A DNA stretch of 64,000 nt from Bacteroidales bacterium (GTDB taxonomy: Bacteria > Bacteroidota > Bacteroidia > Bacteroidales > WCHB1-69). Location: positions 1 to 64,000 of the forward strand of contig JAFRUI010000019.1 in the NCBI GenBank assembly GCA_017438945.1, given 5' to 3'. Below are positions 62,442-64,000 of this stretch, piece by piece. A program made the translations under genes and the position numbers. Each line of letters begins with the position of its first letter. Within the stretch, counting starts at the first letter, position 1. The notes beneath the pieces are model-generated. The model saw only the letters and a program-made list of their open reading frames with translations, was not told the DNA's origin and ran no database searches.

Positions 62442-63295
62442 GTACATGGCTATGGATAGTCCTCTTGTTGGTAACCGCACTGGTCGCCATTGTCGCGACC
62501 GCATGGTGGGTCAACAAGCGCAACCGTGAAAAGGTGGCCTACATGATGGACGCTCTGGAAGACGGCGAGTCCAACTTCCGTTTCCGGAACGACTCCGCCA
62601 TGAACCGCGAACTCAACCGGATTCGTGACATCATGGAACGCCAAAGCCGTAAGAACGAGGAAGTTTCATGGAAAAAACTGTTCCGGGTCATCACGCACGA
62701 AATCATGAACACCGTCACCCCGATTGCCGCCCTCAGCGATGCCCTCTCCAAAGACAATCAGCTGGACGTGAAAGCCGGCCTCAAAACGATTTCCTCCTCA
62801 TCCAAAGAGTTAATCCGATTCGTGGAATCGTACCGCAACTTCACCAAAGCGGTACCGCCGGTCTTCAAAGCCGTGATGGTCGATAATCTGGTGGAGAATG
62901 CCATCCGGCTGAACAAAACCCGGACACAGGAAAAAGGGGTAACGCTGACTTATCAGGCCAAAACACCAGACCTATTGCTATACGTCGATGAAGGGCAGAT
63001 TATGCATATCTTCAACAACCTGATAAAGAATGCGATAGAAGCAGGAGCCACGGCCATTACCATTTCCGCATACATGGACAAAGAGGATCGGACCGTCATC
63101 AGTGTCAGCAACAACGGACAAGCAATTCCGTTGCACAAGACGGAGGAGATTTTCGTGCCGTTCTTCACCACAAAGCCGCAGGGAACGGGAGTTGGACTGA
63201 GCTTGTCACGCCGCATCATGTCCGCCCATCACGGCACCCTCACACTCGTCCAAAGCGACGCCACCCAGACGATTTTCGCAATGGTGTTCGCTTGA
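62438..63295 (+). CDS. Sensor histidine kinase partner
   Basis: This 285-residue kinase has a single N-terminal membrane helix (about 4-24) and no visible sensor domain. The phosphoacceptor motif is VITHEIMNTVTPI (His near 87; the HEIMN form typical of Bacteroidota NtrB-like kinases). The ATPase domain has the N-box NLIKNAIEAGA near 190 and GTGVGLSLSRRIM near 252. It is translationally coupled to the regulator. Its signal is unknown; the small size suggests sensing in or near the membrane. Confidence 0.94.
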   Translation: MSTWLWIVLLLVTALVAIVATAWWVNKRNREKVAYMMDALEDGESNFRFRNDSAMNRELNRIRDIMERQSRKNEEVSWKKLFRVITHEIMNTVTPIAALSDALSKDNQLDVKAGLKTISSSSKELIRFVESYRNFTKAVPPVFKAVMVDNLVENAIRLNKTRTQEKGVTLTYQAKTPDLLLYVDEGQIMHIFNNLIKNAIEAGATAITISAYMDKEDRTVISVSNNGQAIPLHKTEEIFVPFFTTKPQGTGVGLSLSRRIMSAHHGTLTLVQSDATQTIFAMVFA

Positions 63296-63308
63296 TTTGT
63301 AAAATCCC

Positions 63309-63335
63309 CTTACACCCTGTAAGATTTTCTTACAC
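63309..63335 (+). promoter_or_regulatory. Candidate enhancer site for the sigma-54 regulator
   Basis: CTTACAC (63309-63315), GTAAG-containing TGTAAG (63318-63323) and CTTACAC again (63329-63335) form an inverted plus a direct repeat about 80-100 bp upstream of the expected start from the sigma-54 promoter. The first pair could alternatively be a weak terminator (short T-run follows). Confidence 0.45.
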
Positions 63336-63386
63336 TTTCCTTTCGCCTTCTTTCGCTGAGTATCTCACAACCAGCACATTACGGTT

Positions 63387-63404
63387 TTGGCATCTTTTTG
63401 GCAT
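63387..63404 (+). promoter_or_regulatory. Sigma-54 (-24/-12) promoter before tolC
   Basis: TTGGCATCTTTTTGGCAT has GG at 63389-63390 and GC at 63401-63402 with the obligatory 10-bp spacing and a good surrounding match to TGGCACNNNNNTTGC. It lies between an NtrC-type regulator/kinase pair and tolC. Confidence 0.7.
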
Positions 63405-63418
63405 TGTTTTCGTCAACC

Positions 63419-63446
63419 GCAGAGACGCGCCATGGCACGTCTCTAC
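63419..63446. repeat. 28-bp near-palindrome, copy 2 (tolC leader)
   Basis: It begins GCAGAGACGCGCCATGGC and ends ACGTCTCTAC. It differs from copy 1 (30691) at a few positions, two of them the non-self-complementary positions 10 and 19 exchanged. It would lie at the very 5' end of the sigma-54-driven transcript. Confidence 0.88.
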
Positions 63447-63466
63447 AGCGTCAAAAACGGAAAAAC

Positions 63467-64000
63467 ATGTCAAGAAGAACGACCATAGCCCTATTGATGA
63501 CACTCTTGTGCGGGACGGCGCACGCGCAAGACACGGCAGTGATGACCCTGCGCGACTGCATCCGTTATGCCCTGTCGCATTCGGCGGAGATGCGCGTGCT
63601 GCAGGCCGACCTCGGCGACGCGCAGCTCTCCCGCCGCAACGCCATCCTCAACGCCTTCACCCCGGTAGTCAGCGGCGATGTTTACGCTTACTCCAACTTC
63701 GGCCGCTCCATCGACCCGGAAACGAACACCTACAGCACCACCACTTCCTTCCACAATGGTTACGGTATCTCTGCCGGCATCACCCTCTTCAACGGATTCA
63801 GAGCAGTCAACAACTTGAAAATCACGAAACTGGCGGAGTCGACGGGCGTGACGAGAATCCAGCAGAGCGAAGACCGGATCCGGCTCGCCACGATGGAGGC
63901 CTACTGCAATGTGCTCTATTACACGGAGTTGCTGAAAACGCTACAATCGCAGACGGAGACAGCCGAGGCGGCCTTGCGGCTCGCGCAACGGCAGAAGGAG
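63467..64000 (+). CDS. TolC-family outer-membrane efflux protein (partial)
   Basis: The window ends inside this gene; 178 residues are visible. A signal peptide covers about residues 1-20 (ending AHAQ). LRDCIRYALSHSAEMRVLQADLGDA is the typical TolC/OEP helix-entry motif, followed by barrel-like stretches (GDVYAYSNFGRSIDP, GISAGITLFNGFRA) and long polar helices. It is probably the outer-membrane duct for an ABC or RND exporter encoded further downstream. It is preceded by a sigma-54 promoter and the 28-bp palindrome. Confidence 0.92.
   Translation, partial: MSRRTTIALLMTLLCGTAHAQDTAVMTLRDCIRYALSHSAEMRVLQADLGDAQLSRRNAILNAFTPVVSGDVYAYSNFGRSIDPETNTYSTTTSFHNGYGISAGITLFNGFRAVNNLKITKLAESTGVTRIQQSEDRIRLATMEAYCNVLYYTELLKTLQSQTETAEAALRLAQRQKE

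Overview
The window looks like chromosomal DNA of a member of the Bacteroidota, most likely order Bacteroidales. The grounds are TAnnTTTG-type -7 promoter boxes in front of many genes, a type IX secretion (T9SS) sorting tail, a SusB-like GH97 glucosidase, a TamL-type lipoprotein, DUF4230 and PorT-like proteins, and Na+-NQR subunits. There are no rRNA or tRNA genes, no transposase, no phage genes and no CRISPR array. It is gene-dense and no gene-free stretch exceeds about 300 bases. Species cannot be named from the sequence.

Layout. 0.1-5.0 kb: a phosphate operon on the minus strand (OprO/P-like porin, pstS, pstC, pstA, pstB) with Pho-box-like direct repeats at its promoter and a divergent membrane-tethered AraC-type regulator. 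5.7-8.8 kb: an orphan DNA methyltransferase and a split-off nqrE-nqrF pair. 8.9-12.2 kb: DUF1846 protein and S41 peptidase, divergently transcribed. 12.2-14.4 kb: a small accessory island (gene relic, DUF4160 gene with an in-frame stop, DUF2442, MmcQ/YjbR, HigBA toxin-antitoxin, small membrane protein). 14.6-28.5 kb: mostly exported proteins (an arginine-deiminase-family enzyme, an M48 protease with a barrel-like C-terminus, an Ig-like lipoprotein, a PorT-like barrel, a beta-helix protein), plus rlmI and a GT-C glycosyltransferase. 28.6-40 kb: GH97, two DUF4230 proteins, TerC, a DUF5106/thioredoxin-like protein, Nnr and a 1076-residue T9SS cargo. 40.2-44.7 kb: a glycogen/alpha-glucan operon (debranching enzyme, GT4, GH57). 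44.8-51.5 kb: maf, then iorA-iorB-mreC-mreD-tamL on the minus strand. 51.7-56.8 kb: FecCD permease, zinc/cadmium-type P-ATPase with a Fur-family regulator, dapA with a DUF6913-like gene. 56.9-64 kb: clpC, kdsC-like phosphatase, a J-domain protein, a sigma-54 response regulator/histidine kinase pair and the start of a TolC gene behind a sigma-54 promoter.

The most unusual feature is not a gene. At least 19 intergenic spots carry short degenerate tandem arrays. Their unit sequences differ widely, but nearly all have a 7-bp period (for example ten in-phase CACTATT-type units at 901-970). They fill operon junctions, often start exactly at a stop codon, and in several cases provide the stop or start codon of the flanking gene. 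Every junction of the pst operon has its own array. Two further dispersed elements occur: a ~75-bp triple-hairpin element (four copies, always in the direction of the local transcript, one of them inside the methyltransferase reading frame) and a 28-bp near-palindrome (two copies, one in frame inside GH97).

Other regulatory candidates are a pseudoknot-capable 5' leader at 18443-18518 that would cover a translation start, a complete sigma-54 circuit at 61-64 kb, and several promoters placed so close to the ATG that the mRNAs are probably leaderless. All coordinates and alignments were made by eye; nothing was searched against databases.
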